Assembly (NCBI RefSeq): GCF_011927795.1 | Contig: NZ_JAATJJ010000001.1 | Span: 1,289,300 to 1,353,299 of the forward strand | Length of the DNA: 64,000 bases | Source: Saonia flava | Lineage (GTDB): Bacteria; Bacteroidota; Bacteroidia; Flavobacteriales; Flavobacteriaceae | Direction of reading: 5' to 3' | Shown: positions 17,569 through 26,294 of the stretch, one piece after another | Layout: each line of letters starts with the position of its first letter | Numbering within the stretch: position 1 is the stretch's first letter | Program-made: the position numbers and the translations under genes | The notes under the pieces: model-generated | Told to the model about the DNA's origin: nothing | The model's database searches: none | Seen by the model: the letters and a program-made list of their open reading frames with translations, nothing else

Positions 17569-18210
17569 ATGGTTTTGGACAAAGACACCGCTAAAAAGAC
17601 AGCAGAGCTTCTTTTACAAATTAATGCAATAAAGTTGAATCCTGAAAATCCTTTTTCATGGGCATCTGGATGGAAATCCCCAATTTATTGTGATAACAGA
17701 ATATTACTCTCCTACCCTTCAATACGTACTTATATTAGGGAAGAAATTGGAAAACAAGTGGAGTCCCTATATGGAAAACCAGATGTTATTGCCGGGGTGG
17801 CCACTGGCGCCATAGGAATCGGTATGTTAGTTGCAGAATATTTGGGCCTGCCCTTTATCTATGTCAGGCCAGAACCCAAATCCCATGGAAGACAAAACCA
17901 GATAGAAGGATATTTGGAAGCGAACCAAACAGTTGTGGTTATTGAAGATTTGATAAGTACTGGAAAAAGTAGCCTAAATGCAGTGGATGCACTTAAAGAA
18001 TCTGGTGCCATAATTAAGGGAATGGTCGCAATTTTCACCTATGGTTTTGATATTGCCAATAAAAATTTTGAGGATAAAAATATTGATTTACATACATTGT
18101 CCGATTATGAACATCTAGTGCAAAGGGCATCAGAAACAAATTACATTAAAAAAGAACAATTAAATACGCTCATGGAATGGAGAAAGAACCCATCCCAATG
18201 GCAACCGTAA
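17569..18210 (+). CDS. pyrE: orotate phosphoribosyltransferase
   Basis: A 213-aa enzyme of pyrimidine biosynthesis that joins orotate and PRPP to give OMP. Evidence is the N-terminal AELLLQINAIKLNPENPF, WASGWKSPIYCDNR, GVATGAIGIGMLVAEYLGLP, YVRPEPKSHGRQNQIEG and the PRPP-binding loop VVVIEDLISTGKSS (~residues 122-135). Length is normal. It is followed by the SRPBCC gene after 4 nt, on the same strand. It starts head to head with NUDIX. Confidence 0.96.
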   Translation: MVLDKDTAKKTAELLLQINAIKLNPENPFSWASGWKSPIYCDNRILLSYPSIRTYIREEIGKQVESLYGKPDVIAGVATGAIGIGMLVAEYLGLPFIYVRPEPKSHGRQNQIEGYLEANQTVVVIEDLISTGKSSLNAVDALKESGAIIKGMVAIFTYGFDIANKNFEDKNIDLHTLSDYEHLVQRASETNYIKKEQLNTLMEWRKNPSQWQP

Positions 18211-18214
18211 AAAT

Positions 18215-18607
18215 ATGCATATAGAATCTCCCAAGAAGACTGTAAATAAAAGTAGCAAAGATATTTTTGAGTTTTTAATTGATATTAAAAACTTTGAAAG
18301 TTTAATGCCGGACAACATTGCAAAATTTGAAGTATTGAGTGAAGATAAATTTCTGTTCGCCCTAAAAGGTATGCCGGAAATAGTCTTAAAACTAAAAGAA
18401 ACTATTCCTTATGAAAAGGTGATTTTAGGAGCTGCCAGTGACAAGCTACCTTTTACTCTAACAGCAGATATAGTTTCTACGGATGAAAGCACCAGTGAAG
18501 TTGTCCTAAATTTTGAAGGAGAATTCAATGCTATGATGGCAATGATGATAAAAGCTCCAATTACCAACTTTATAGGAACTTTATCGGATAAATTAACAAA
18601 TATCTAG
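18215..18607 (+). CDS. SRPBCC-fold protein
   Basis: A 130-aa protein of the START/SRPBCC hydrophobic-ligand fold. It begins MHIESPKKTVNKSSKDIFEFLIDIKNFESLMP, a typical first strand followed by an alpha1-alpha2 linker, and ends with a long helix, PITNFIGTLSDKLTNI. No catalytic residues can be assigned, and no ligand is known. It sits 4 nt after pyrE, as is common in flavobacteria, and probably shares its transcript. It converges with birA with one nt between the stop codons. Confidence 0.8.
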   Translation: MHIESPKKTVNKSSKDIFEFLIDIKNFESLMPDNIAKFEVLSEDKFLFALKGMPEIVLKLKETIPYEKVILGAASDKLPFTLTADIVSTDESTSEVVLNFEGEFNAMMAMMIKAPITNFIGTLSDKLTNI

Positions 18608-18608
18608 T

Positions 18609-19340
18609 CTAGTACAACAACTTAATCTCCTTTAAATCAAATTCTTGAAGAATATTATCCTCCAGGATTACCTCTAATTTTCCATTAGCGGATACTCCCC
18701 GTATAAAACCCATAAAAAGTTCATCCTTTTGATTTTTAAAAGTTGATGGCTTATCTTTTCTAAAGAGGACAGCTTCGTATTCACTTTTTAATTGTACCAT
18801 GGATTTGGCTTCTGAAGCAGAAAAACTCTTTTTTAGATTTTTTAAGATTAGTGTTAATATTTCATCTAAATTAAAGGTCTGCCCCAAAATTAATTTTAAG
18901 GAAGATACATTTGGAAGTTTATGGAATACTATTTGGTTAACATTTAACCCAATTCCCACAATGGAAGATTGAATGTTTTTTCCAGAAAGCATATTTTCAA
19001 TTAAAATTCCACATATTTTGTCGTTACCTGACAGAATGTCGTTTGGCCATTTCACCTTTAAATCAGGCACTTTTAAACCATGCAAAACTTCATAAACAGC
19101 AAGTGATACTTTCATATTTACAACAAACTGTTCAACCACAGGGAGAGAGTTTATTTTTTTTAAAATACTGAATGTCAAATTTTTACCTTCTTCCGAATCC
19201 CAAACAGTGCCCATTTGCCCCCTTCCATTTAATTGTTTCTTGGAAACAACTACCGTAAAATCATCCAATATATTGTCACTAATTAAGTTCTTTAAATAAG
19301 AACTTGTGGAATCGGTGGCATCAAGTTTGATTATTTGCAT
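18609..19340 (-). CDS. birA: biotin--[acetyl-CoA-carboxylase] ligase
   Basis: A 243-aa monofunctional biotin protein ligase that lacks the N-terminal DNA-binding domain of E. coli BirA. Motifs: DATDSTSSYLK, KKQLNGRGQMGTVWDSEEGK (biotin/AMP site, GRGQMG), VKWPNDILSGNDKICGILIEN and GIGLNVNQ. It should charge the lysine of pyruvate carboxylase encoded at 4413 and other carboxylases. As it has no HTH, it cannot repress biotin genes as E. coli BirA does. It is divergent from rsfS, with 93 nt between starts. Confidence 0.96.
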   Translation of the reverse strand: MQIIKLDATDSTSSYLKNLISDNILDDFTVVVSKKQLNGRGQMGTVWDSEEGKNLTFSILKKINSLPVVEQFVVNMKVSLAVYEVLHGLKVPDLKVKWPNDILSGNDKICGILIENMLSGKNIQSSIVGIGLNVNQIVFHKLPNVSSLKLILGQTFNLDEILTLILKNLKKSFSASEAKSMVQLKSEYEAVLFRKDKPSTFKNQKDELFMGFIRGVSANGKLEVILEDNILQEFDLKEIKLLY

Positions 19341-19405
19341 ATAGTTTTAATAAAGATAGGTACAATCTTATGTTAAATTCAATAGCTAAGAAAACAAAAA
19401 AATAA

Positions 19406-19413
19406 TAACTTTG
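19406..19413 (+). promoter_or_regulatory. TAnnTTTG-type -7 element for rsfS-ftsH block
   Basis: TAACTTTG fits the Bacteroidetes -7 consensus exactly and lies 20 nt before the rsfS ATG in the intergenic gap from birA. A matching -33 TTTG is not obvious in the preceding 25 nt. Confidence 0.45.
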
Positions 19414-19433
19414 TAGAAAACTAAATCTTTTGA

Positions 19434-19811
19434 ATGCAGAAAACAAAAGCTAGCGCAGATGAATTAATTGCTTTAATCTTACACGGAATAGAAGAAGTAA
19501 AAGGAAACGACATCAATTTATTGGACCTTAGGGAAATAGAAAACACCGTTTGTGACTACTTTATAATTTGCAATGGAACTTCCAATACGCATGTTAATGC
19601 AATAGTAAACTCCATACAAAAAACAGTTAGTAAAGCTATACAAGACAAACCATGGCACGTAGAAGGTTCTGAAAATGCCGAATGGGTGTTAATGGATTAT
19701 GTTAATGTGGTAGTGCATGTGTTCCAAAAGCATATTCGCGAATTCTACGACATAGAGGCGCTTTGGGGAGATGCCAAAGTAACTCAAATAGAAAGTAGCG
19801 TTAATCAGTAA
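19434..19811 (+). CDS. rsfS: ribosome silencing factor
   Basis: A 125-aa RsfS/YbeB/iojap protein. It binds the 50S subunit protein uL14 and blocks subunit joining in starvation. Sequence features: IILHGIEEVKGNDINLLDL (~residues 9-27, read with small variations), CDYFIICNGTSNTHVNAI (~39-56), PWHVEGSENAEWVLMDYVNVVVHVF (~74-98) and RFYDIEALWGDA at the end. Length is typical. It precedes ftsH by 9 nt, so they are one operon. Confidence 0.95.
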   Translation: MQKTKASADELIALILHGIEEVKGNDINLLDLREIENTVCDYFIICNGTSNTHVNAIVNSIQKTVSKAIQDKPWHVEGSENAEWVLMDYVNVVVHVFQKHIREFYDIEALWGDAKVTQIESSVNQ

Positions 19812-19820
19812 AAAAAAAGA

Positions 19821-21794
19821 ATGGCTAAAGATAAAAATACAAGTCCCAAAAAACCTAAATTCAGCTCATGGTGGATATATGGTTTAATTGCAATACTATT
19901 GTTGGGCTTCCAATTTTTTGGCAGCAATAGTTTTGCCAACACAAAGAAGACAACAACCTCTGAGTTACAGGAATACCTTAGGAATGGTGATATTTCTAAA
20001 ATATTGATCATTACCAATACACGCCAGGCAAAAGTTTTCCTTACCGACGAGGCATTACAAAAGGATGTGCACAAAGATGTGGCCGAAAAACCATTGATAC
20101 CATCAACTGGTATAGTTCCCCAGTATGTACTTGATTATGGGGACCTACAGAATTTTGAGAATGATATCAAAAAACTGAAACAAGAGAATAATCTGGAGAC
20201 CATTGTAGACTATGACACTGAGTCCAATTTATTTATGGAAATGCTATTGGGGATACTTCCTTTTATCCTTATTATAGGTATTTGGATTTATCTTATGCGC
20301 AGAATGTCTGGTGGAGCTGGTGGTGGAGCTGGTGGTCAAATTTTTAATATTGGCAAATCCAAAGCCAAGCTTTTTGACGAGAAAACAGACACCCGAACCT
20401 CCTTTAAAGATGTTGCCGGACTAGAAGGCGCAAAGGAAGAAGTTGAGGAAATTGTTGAATTTCTAAGAAACCCAGATAAATATACTTCATTGGGAGGTAA
20501 AATTCCAAAAGGCGCTTTATTGGTAGGTCCTCCTGGAACAGGAAAAACACTATTGGCAAAGGCCGTTGCCGGTGAGGCCAAAGTTCCTTTTTTCTCATTA
20601 TCTGGTTCAGATTTTGTTGAAATGTTTGTGGGAGTAGGTGCTTCCAGGGTTAGGGATTTATTTAAACAAGCAAAAGATAAATCACCAGCAATCATATTTA
20701 TTGATGAAATTGATGCTATTGGACGTGCAAGAGGAAAAAATAACTTTACAGGTTCCAATGATGAAAGAGAAAACACACTAAATCAATTATTGACTGAAAT
20801 GGACGGTTTTGGGACCAATACCAACGTTATTGTATTGGCAGCAACCAACCGTGCAGATGTTTTGGACAAAGCATTGATGAGAGCTGGTAGATTTGACAGA
20901 CAAATATATGTTGACCTTCCAGACATTAGAGAGCGTAAGGAAATATTTGAAGTTCATTTAAGACCTATAAAGACTGCTGAAACATTGGATTTGGATTTTC
21001 TTTCCAGACAGACTCCTGGTTTTTCTGGAGCGGACATCGCCAATGTATGTAATGAAGCTGCTCTGATTGCCGCTAGAAAAGAAAAGAAAGCTGTTACCAA
21101 ACAAGACTTTTTAGATGCGGTGGATAGAATAGTTGGTGGTCTTGAAAAGAAAAATAAAATCATAACTCCAGGTGAGAAAAAAACAATTGCCTATCATGAA
21201 GCGGGTCATGCAACAGTAAGTTGGATGTTGGAACATGCCGCACCTTTGGTAAAAGTAACTATTGTGCCAAGGGGACAATCTTTGGGAGCTGCATGGTATT
21301 TACCAGAAGAACGGCTTATAGTACGCCCAGAACAGATGCTAGATGAAATGTGTGCCACCATGGGAGGTAGGGCCGCAGAAAAGGTAATGTTCAACAAAAT
21401 TTCCACAGGAGCCTTAAGCGACTTGGAAAAAGTGACCAAACAAGCTAGGGCCATGGTCACCGTTTATGGTCTCAATGATGAAATTGGAAACGTTACCTAT
21501 TATGATTCTTCAGGCCAAAATGATTATGGTTTCTCTAAACCTTATAGTGAAGAAACAGCTCAAAAAATTGATGAAGAAATTTCAAAAATGATTGAGGAAC
21601 AATATAAGAGGGCAATTGATCTTTTAAATAACAACAAAGATAAACTTACAGAACTTGCTGAACGTTTATTGGAAAAAGAAGTTATCTTTAAGGACGATTT
21701 AGAAAAAATCTTTGGAAAAAGACCATTTGACAGTGGTGCTGGTGAAGAAATTGCTGAAAAAGAACCAGCAAAGGAAGAGGAAAAGAGTGAATAA
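19821..21794 (+). CDS. ftsH: ATP-dependent zinc metalloprotease FtsH
   Basis: A 657-aa membrane protease. Two N-terminal membrane helices are near residues 15-30 and ~135-155 ([11 protein letters not shown]), with a periplasmic domain between. The AAA+ domain has Walker A GPPGTGKT (~235), Walker [12 protein letters not shown] and SRH region [19 protein letters not shown]. The zinc site is HEAGH with His459. It degrades misfolded membrane and regulatory proteins. The C-terminus is acidic and Glu-rich. It is in a block with rsfS and the LUD gene (52-nt gap). Confidence 0.98.
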   Translation: MAKDKNTSPKKPKFSSWWIYGLIAILLLGFQFFGSNSFANTKKTTTSELQEYLRNGDISKILIITNTRQAKVFLTDEALQKDVHKDVAEKPLIPSTGIVPQYVLDYGDLQNFENDIKKLKQENNLETIVDYDTESNLFMEMLLGILPFILIIGIWIYLMRRMSGGAGGGAGGQIFNIGKSKAKLFDEKTDTRTSFKDVAGLEGAKEEVEEIVEFLRNPDKYTSLGGKIPKGALLVGPPGTGKTLLAKAVAGEAKVPFFSLSGSDFVEMFVGVGASRVRDLFKQAKDKSPAIIFIDEIDAIGRARGKNNFTGSNDERENTLNQLLTEMDGFGTNTNVIVLAATNRADVLDKALMRAGRFDRQIYVDLPDIRERKEIFEVHLRPIKTAETLDLDFLSRQTPGFSGADIANVCNEAALIAARKEKKAVTKQDFLDAVDRIVGGLEKKNKIITPGEKKTIAYHEAGHATVSWMLEHAAPLVKVTIVPRGQSLGAAWYLPEERLIVRPEQMLDEMCATMGGRAAEKVMFNKISTGALSDLEKVTKQARAMVTVYGLNDEIGNVTYYDSSGQNDYGFSKPYSEETAQKIDEEISKMIEEQYKRAIDLLNNNKDKLTELAERLLEKEVIFKDDLEKIFGKRPFDSGAGEEIAEKEPAKEEEKSE

Positions 21795-21846
21795 AAACTT
21801 GTTGTTTTTAGTCAATATCTTATTATTTTGAAGCTTTTTAGTATTA

Positions 21847-22455
21847 ATGGGGTTATTTGATAAGTTATTTGGAGGAGGAAAAAAGGTTCCCAAAGAGACT
21901 GTGGAAACAAGAGGTGCCCATATGCCCAACCTCAACATCCCCGTAGATGAAAAATTCACCATTTATTTTAAAAAAAATGGGGGAAAGTTTCTTTATTGCG
22001 AATCTTTCTCCGAAGTTTCTGAGGCCCTTAAGAATATATTGATTGAAAACCAATGGGAAAATCATCCCTTCTTCTCTATGAATTCTAGATTGGAAGAAAA
22101 ATTTTCAAAAGAAAATATCACGTTCACCAACAAAGCACATAAAAGCGAAATATTCTTTACCACCTGTGAGCATTTGGTTGCCCAAAATGGTTCTATATTG
22201 GTTTGTTCCCATCAATTAAAAGAAAAAAAACTGCACGAGCTTCCTTCCAACCTAATTGTTTTTGCCACCACCAGTCAATTAGTGGATTCAATTGGAGAAG
22301 GGCTAAAAACTATAAAGAAGAAATACAAAAACCAGATTCCGGCTAATATTACTACCATAAAGCACTTTCAATTAACACCAGAAAACAAAAATGATTTCCT
22401 TTCCTATGGTAGTACTTCCAAAAATTTATATCTTTTATTGATGGAAGACCTTTAA
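21847..22455 (+). CDS. LUD-domain protein (LutC/YkgG-like)
   Basis: A 202-aa LUD-domain protein with CESFSEVSEALKNILIE (~residues 57-73), TTCEHLVAQNGSILVCS and IVFATTSQLVDSIGEG. LutC-type domains are found in the lactate-utilisation complex LutABC, but here no lutA or lutB is adjacent. The first 40 residues (GLFDKLFGGGKKVPKE) are a Gly/Lys-rich lead. It is located between ftsH and cdsA, with 1 nt to cdsA, which is a common flavobacterial arrangement. Its function in that place is unknown. Confidence 0.85.
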   Translation: MGLFDKLFGGGKKVPKETVETRGAHMPNLNIPVDEKFTIYFKKNGGKFLYCESFSEVSEALKNILIENQWENHPFFSMNSRLEEKFSKENITFTNKAHKSEIFFTTCEHLVAQNGSILVCSHQLKEKKLHELPSNLIVFATTSQLVDSIGEGLKTIKKKYKNQIPANITTIKHFQLTPENKNDFLSYGSTSKNLYLLLMEDL

Positions 22456-22456
22456 T

Positions 22457-23260
22457 ATGAAAGAAATTCTTAGGCGATTAATCACAGGGGCAGTATATGT
22501 TATTCTCTTGTTGTCCGCAGTTTTTTTAAGTTCCGATGCCTTTGATTTTTTGTTCATGACTTTTGGCCTTGCCTGTCTTTATGAATACAAAAGATTGGTA
22601 CATCTTAAGGGATATCATATTTTTATAGCCTATTTGGGCCTATGGTGGGCCTACATTTACCTTATTAAAGACAACATTCCTATTTACATTCTGCTTATTG
22701 TCACCATTGCCGTAAACTTTTCACTTTTAGTCTATTTGTTCTCAAAAAAAGAAAGACATTTTAGCACTTTACAAAAATTTATAGTTGGCCTTTTTTATAT
22801 TGGAGGAGGTTGCATTTTCTTAACCATGATTCCTTATAAAAACAACAATTTTGCCCAACTCCTAATAATGGGTATTTTTATACTCATTTGGGTGAATGAC
22901 TCTTTTGCCTATTTAGTTGGAAAAAGTATGGGGCGCACAAAATTGTACTCAGCGGTTTCCCCAAAAAAAACAATTGAGGGTACACTGGGTGGTTTGGTTT
23001 TTGCCATTTTTGCAGCCTATTTAATTTCAATATATGACACCAACCTTACCATGCAACAATGGATTATCTTGGCTGTTGTAATTGTGGTTATGGGTAGTTT
23101 GGGGGATTTAGTCGAATCAAAATTTAAACGCGTTGCTGGAGTTAAGGACAGTGGTGCTATTTTACCAGGTCATGGGGGCATGTTAGACCGTTTGGATAGT
23201 TTGGTCTTTGCGGCTCCTTTTGCCTATTTAACGATAAATATTTTTACACATGTTTCATAG
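22457..23260 (+). CDS. cdsA: phosphatidate cytidylyltransferase
   Basis: A 267-aa inner-membrane enzyme that makes CDP-diacylglycerol from phosphatidate and CTP. It has about seven or eight hydrophobic segments and the CdsA signature near the C-terminus: GDLVESKFKRVAGVKDSGAILPGHGGMLDRLDS (residues ~215-247), with the metal-binding Asp pair. It begins one nt after the LUD stop and overlaps psd by 11 nt, which couples translation of the two phospholipid enzymes. Confidence 0.96.
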   Translation: MKEILRRLITGAVYVILLLSAVFLSSDAFDFLFMTFGLACLYEYKRLVHLKGYHIFIAYLGLWWAYIYLIKDNIPIYILLIVTIAVNFSLLVYLFSKKERHFSTLQKFIVGLFYIGGGCIFLTMIPYKNNNFAQLLIMGIFILIWVNDSFAYLVGKSMGRTKLYSAVSPKKTIEGTLGGLVFAIFAAYLISIYDTNLTMQQWIILAVVIVVMGSLGDLVESKFKRVAGVKDSGAILPGHGGMLDRLDSLVFAAPFAYLTINIFTHVS

Positions 23261-23918
23261 AGAGGGGCAAAAAATCATCCTAATTACTTTTTTAATTGTT
23301 TCGGCCATTGTGTTAGGGGCTCAGTTTTATATAGAGCATCCATGGTTAAAATTGGGATTGCAAATTGTTGCATTATTGATTTTAATTTTGATTTTACAGT
23401 TTTTCAGAAACCCTAAAAGAACGGTGAATCCAACCTTTGACGATATACTAGCGCCAGTGGACGGAAAAGTAGTAGTCATTGAAGAAGTTGAAGAAACGGA
23501 ATATTTTAAGGACAAACGTCTACAGGTTTCAATTTTTATGTCACCTATTAATGTACATGTGACCCGTTACGCAGCATCAGGAAGCATTAAATATTCCAAA
23601 TACCATCCTGGGAAATATTTAGTGGCATGGCACCCAAAATCCAGTACCGAAAATGAGCGCACGACTGTAGTCATTAATACTCCAAAATTTGGTGACATTC
23701 TGTATAGGCAAATTGCAGGAGCTTTAGCTAAACGTATTGTTAATTATGCTGAAGTTGGTGAAAGTGTTCAACAGGGAACAGATGCGGGATTCATTAAATT
23801 TGGTTCTCGCGTGGATTTGTTATTACCTTTAGATTGTGCAGTAGCAGTTAAATTAAACCAAAAAGTAGTGGGTGCCAAAACTTGTATTGCGACATTGGCA
23901 AGTAAGGATGAAAAATGA
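23250..23918 (+). CDS. psd: phosphatidylserine decarboxylase
   Basis: A 222-aa short PSD-family enzyme that converts phosphatidylserine to phosphatidylethanolamine. N-terminal helices at residues ~8-27 and ~33-50 precede FFRNPKRTVN. The catalytic region has APVDGKVVVIEEV, FMSPINVHVTRYA, KYHPGKYLVAWHPKSSTENERT and the self-cleavage motif FGSRVDLLLPLD (Gly185-Ser186), where the pyruvoyl group forms. It overlaps cdsA by 11 nt and the ACBP gene by 11 nt. Thus three lipid genes are tightly linked. Confidence 0.96.
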   Translation: MFHREGQKIILITFLIVSAIVLGAQFYIEHPWLKLGLQIVALLILILILQFFRNPKRTVNPTFDDILAPVDGKVVVIEEVEETEYFKDKRLQVSIFMSPINVHVTRYAASGSIKYSKYHPGKYLVAWHPKSSTENERTTVVINTPKFGDILYRQIAGALAKRIVNYAEVGESVQQGTDAGFIKFGSRVDLLLPLDCAVAVKLNQKVVGAKTCIATLASKDEK

Positions 23919-24174
23919 GAAATTACATAAGGAATTTGAAGAGGCTGTTGAATTTGTAAACTCATATGAAGAACCTTTCCCTGCCGACCTTCTATTAAAA
24001 CTTTATGCCTATTATAAAATTGCAAACAAGAATTTTGGAACTCCAGGCAGTAAAACCCCTTTGATAAATGCTTTTAAGGCCAATGCCCTAATACAGGCAA
24101 GAAACTTGAGCCGTGAAGATGCAATGAAAAATTATGTGAAATTGGTAAATAAGGAAATTAGAAAAAAGAAGTAA
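23908..24174 (+). CDS. acyl-CoA-binding protein
   Basis: An 88-aa protein of the ACBP family, normally mostly eukaryotic but found in some bacteria. It has LHKEFEEAVEFVNSY, the ligand motif LLKLYAYYKIANKNFGTPG (residues ~31-49) and AFKANALIQARNLSREDAMKNYVKLV, with the conserved K/W-type position altered. I start at the ATG at 23908, inside the end of psd; the open frame upstream has no family similarity. The overlap with psd links it to membrane-lipid synthesis. Confidence 0.92.
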   Translation: MKNEKLHKEFEEAVEFVNSYEEPFPADLLLKLYAYYKIANKNFGTPGSKTPLINAFKANALIQARNLSREDAMKNYVKLVNKEIRKKK

Positions 24175-24191
24175 TACTCCTATTAAGCTTT

Positions 24192-24959
24192 TTACTCGTA
24201 TAAATCAGTTATATCGGACTTACAAAGGTCTGCCATAAAATTGCCTATTTTTTTTGTAACGGCCTTAAAATATTTTTCTCCTTTTTCAGCAGTAGAAAAT
24301 TCAGGGTTACCAACACCAGTATCTTCGCTTATTTGGGACCATTTGCGCTCCGCCCAAACCCATCCTTCAGAAAAATCTTTTATTTTATATTTCTTGCTAG
24401 CTCCTTTTCCCCATGAATCTTTTGAAAGCACTAAATCTGGTTTTAAATACAACAGAATACTCGTTTCCATTTCATCTGCATGATCGCCTTCTTCATCAAA
24501 AAACTCTGACTTATTTAAAGATTGAAACCAGTTAGAAAAACATATGAACATTTCCGGAAACTTTAATCCTAACTCCCGAACCAAAGGCTTAAAATTATTT
24601 CCACCATGACTGTTAAAAATCATTAACTTTTTTATTCCATGTCTATCCAATGTTGTAACTACATCGGACAAAATGGCCAATTGGGTAGTAGGGTTTAAAT
24701 TGATATCCAAGTATATATCTGACTGCCCTGTATTTACACCAAAAGGAATTGTGGGCAACACAATAACTTTTGCTCCTTTTCCCCATGCAATTCTTGCTGA
24801 TTCAACTGCCAGGGCATCAGCTTCAATAATATCGGTAGCATAGGGCAAGTGATAGTTGTGGGCCTCTGTTGCGCCCCAAGGCAGAATTGCCAAATCAAAC
24901 TTTTCATCCTTTAAATGCTTCCAATTGGTTTCAGCTAAAATATAGGGCCTAATACTCAT
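24192..24959 (-). CDS. creatininase-family amidohydrolase
   Basis: A 255-aa metal-dependent hydrolase. It has LAILPWGATEAHNYHLPYATD (metal Glu and His, residues ~25-45), MIFNSHGGNNFKP (~113-125), and EEGDHADEMETSILLYL (~155-171). These are the conserved motifs of the creatininase/FAPy hydrolase family. Related enzymes act on creatinine or formamides in riboflavin and F420 pathways; the substrate here is unknown. It is downstream of the sterol desaturase gene by 8 nt and probably cotranscribed. Confidence 0.9.
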   Translation of the reverse strand: MSIRPYILAETNWKHLKDEKFDLAILPWGATEAHNYHLPYATDIIEADALAVESARIAWGKGAKVIVLPTIPFGVNTGQSDIYLDINLNPTTQLAILSDVVTTLDRHGIKKLMIFNSHGGNNFKPLVRELGLKFPEMFICFSNWFQSLNKSEFFDEEGDHADEMETSILLYLKPDLVLSKDSWGKGASKKYKIKDFSEGWVWAERKWSQISEDTGVGNPEFSTAEKGEKYFKAVTKKIGNFMADLCKSDITDLYE

Positions 24960-24967
24960 TTTTATAA

Positions 24968-26227
24968 TTATATTGCTTCTATTAGTTTCTTTTCCTTTAA
25001 TCCAAAATAAATCCCTCCTAAAATTGTACTCAGGAAATAAGTTCCTACCAGCAAACTACCCCAAGAAATATAAGAATCCACCCCAAACCAATCTCCAGTA
25101 TATAAAATAAGAGCTATTCCTGCCAATCCTCTAAAAACCTCTATCCAAATACCGGAAGGATGACCATCCATCAAGGTAGTATATCCATAGATTCCAAAAA
25201 AAACAAAAGCACCATATAATAATAACCCATCTGCTCCTATTTGACCATAATTGAAAAACATAAACAATATAAGCCCCAAACACGCAAGCATTTGAGAAAT
25301 AACATACCATTGAAATGAAATTGAAGTCGGTGTTTTATACTTATTAAAATTATACACATCGGTAATAATTTCAACCGGGTACTTTATTTTTACATCAGCT
25401 GGTCTCCAGCCTGTTGGCATAAACCAAATACGCAACTTATCATAATAATTTTTGGTTCTCCAAGCATCTTTAATAAGTCTCCACAAGTGTTGAAAATTAA
25501 TTATAATGGGATTCCATGTGTTCACAGGTTTTAGCACTCCAAATTGTGGTGGCGCATCTTCCAACTCTTCTTGAAAAGTACCGAACATACGATCCCATAC
25601 ACAGAATATCGCAGAAAGGTTTTTGTCTATATACTCTGGGTTTATGGCATGATGCACTCTATGCTGAGATGGTGTAACAATCACATATTCCAGCCAACCC
25701 AATTTACCAATATGCTTGGTATGATACCAAAATTGGGCAAAAAGATGCACTGGGGCCAAAATGGCAATAACGTTATTTGGAATACCCAAAAGTGCTGCGG
25801 GTATAAGGAATATAGCATAGAAACCCAGTAAATTAGATATAGGTTGACGTAAAGCACAAGCTAAATTAAATTCCTCGCTACTGTGATGAATCATATGTGT
25901 ATTCCAAAAATAGTTTATATGATGGCTAAGTCTATGATTCCAATAACTGGCAAAGTCCAATGCTACAAATGCTACTATCCAAACCACCCAAGTGATTTTC
26001 ATATCCACCAATGCCAAATATTTTAAGAAAAAGGGATAGGTAACCAGAACTATGCCAAGACCTAATGAATCTTTAATAATATTGGATAAACCTGAACTTA
26101 TACCTGAAACAGAATCCATAACATTATGGGTTTGTTTCTTAACTAGTGAACCATATAAAATCTCAGCTCCTAACAGAACCAAAAAAAAGGGAATGGCGTA
26201 CAACAATGCATTTGCGTATGCTTCCAT
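24968..26227 (-). CDS. sterol desaturase/fatty acid hydroxylase-family membrane protein
   Basis: A 419-aa integral membrane protein with the tripartite His motifs of the superfamily: WNHRLSHHINYFWNTHMIHHSSEEFN (residues ~97-122) and HRVHHAINPEYIDKNLSA (~190-207). They coordinate a di-iron centre used for hydroxylation or desaturation. N-terminal helices at residues ~7-27 and ~65-90 and C-terminal extra helices (FGIYGYTTLMDG, IALILYTGDWFG, GTYFLSTILGGIYFG) go beyond the core of ~270 residues. The substrate is unknown, likely a lipid or a terpenoid. Confidence 0.88.
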   Translation of the reverse strand: MEAYANALLYAIPFFLVLLGAEILYGSLVKKQTHNVMDSVSGISSGLSNIIKDSLGLGIVLVTYPFFLKYLALVDMKITWVVWIVAFVALDFASYWNHRLSHHINYFWNTHMIHHSSEEFNLACALRQPISNLLGFYAIFLIPAALLGIPNNVIAILAPVHLFAQFWYHTKHIGKLGWLEYVIVTPSQHRVHHAINPEYIDKNLSAIFCVWDRMFGTFQEELEDAPPQFGVLKPVNTWNPIIINFQHLWRLIKDAWRTKNYYDKLRIWFMPTGWRPADVKIKYPVEIITDVYNFNKYKTPTSISFQWYVISQMLACLGLILFMFFNYGQIGADGLLLYGAFVFFGIYGYTTLMDGHPSGIWIEVFRGLAGIALILYTGDWFGVDSYISWGSLLVGTYFLSTILGGIYFGLKEKKLIEAI

Positions 26228-26265
26228 AAAATTAAAAACTTAATAATAAATATCCTTGAAACTAA

Positions 26266-26294
26266 ATTTAATAAAACCCTTTGTATTAAAGGGT
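26266..26294 (-). terminator. Rho-independent terminator overlapping the RR stop codon
   Basis: ACCCTTT and AAAGGGT form a 7-bp stem around GTATT (26276-26294). Reading the minus strand it is followed by TTATT-type T-rich sequence, right at the stop of the response regulator (26286). It ends the HK/RR unit. Confidence 0.6.
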
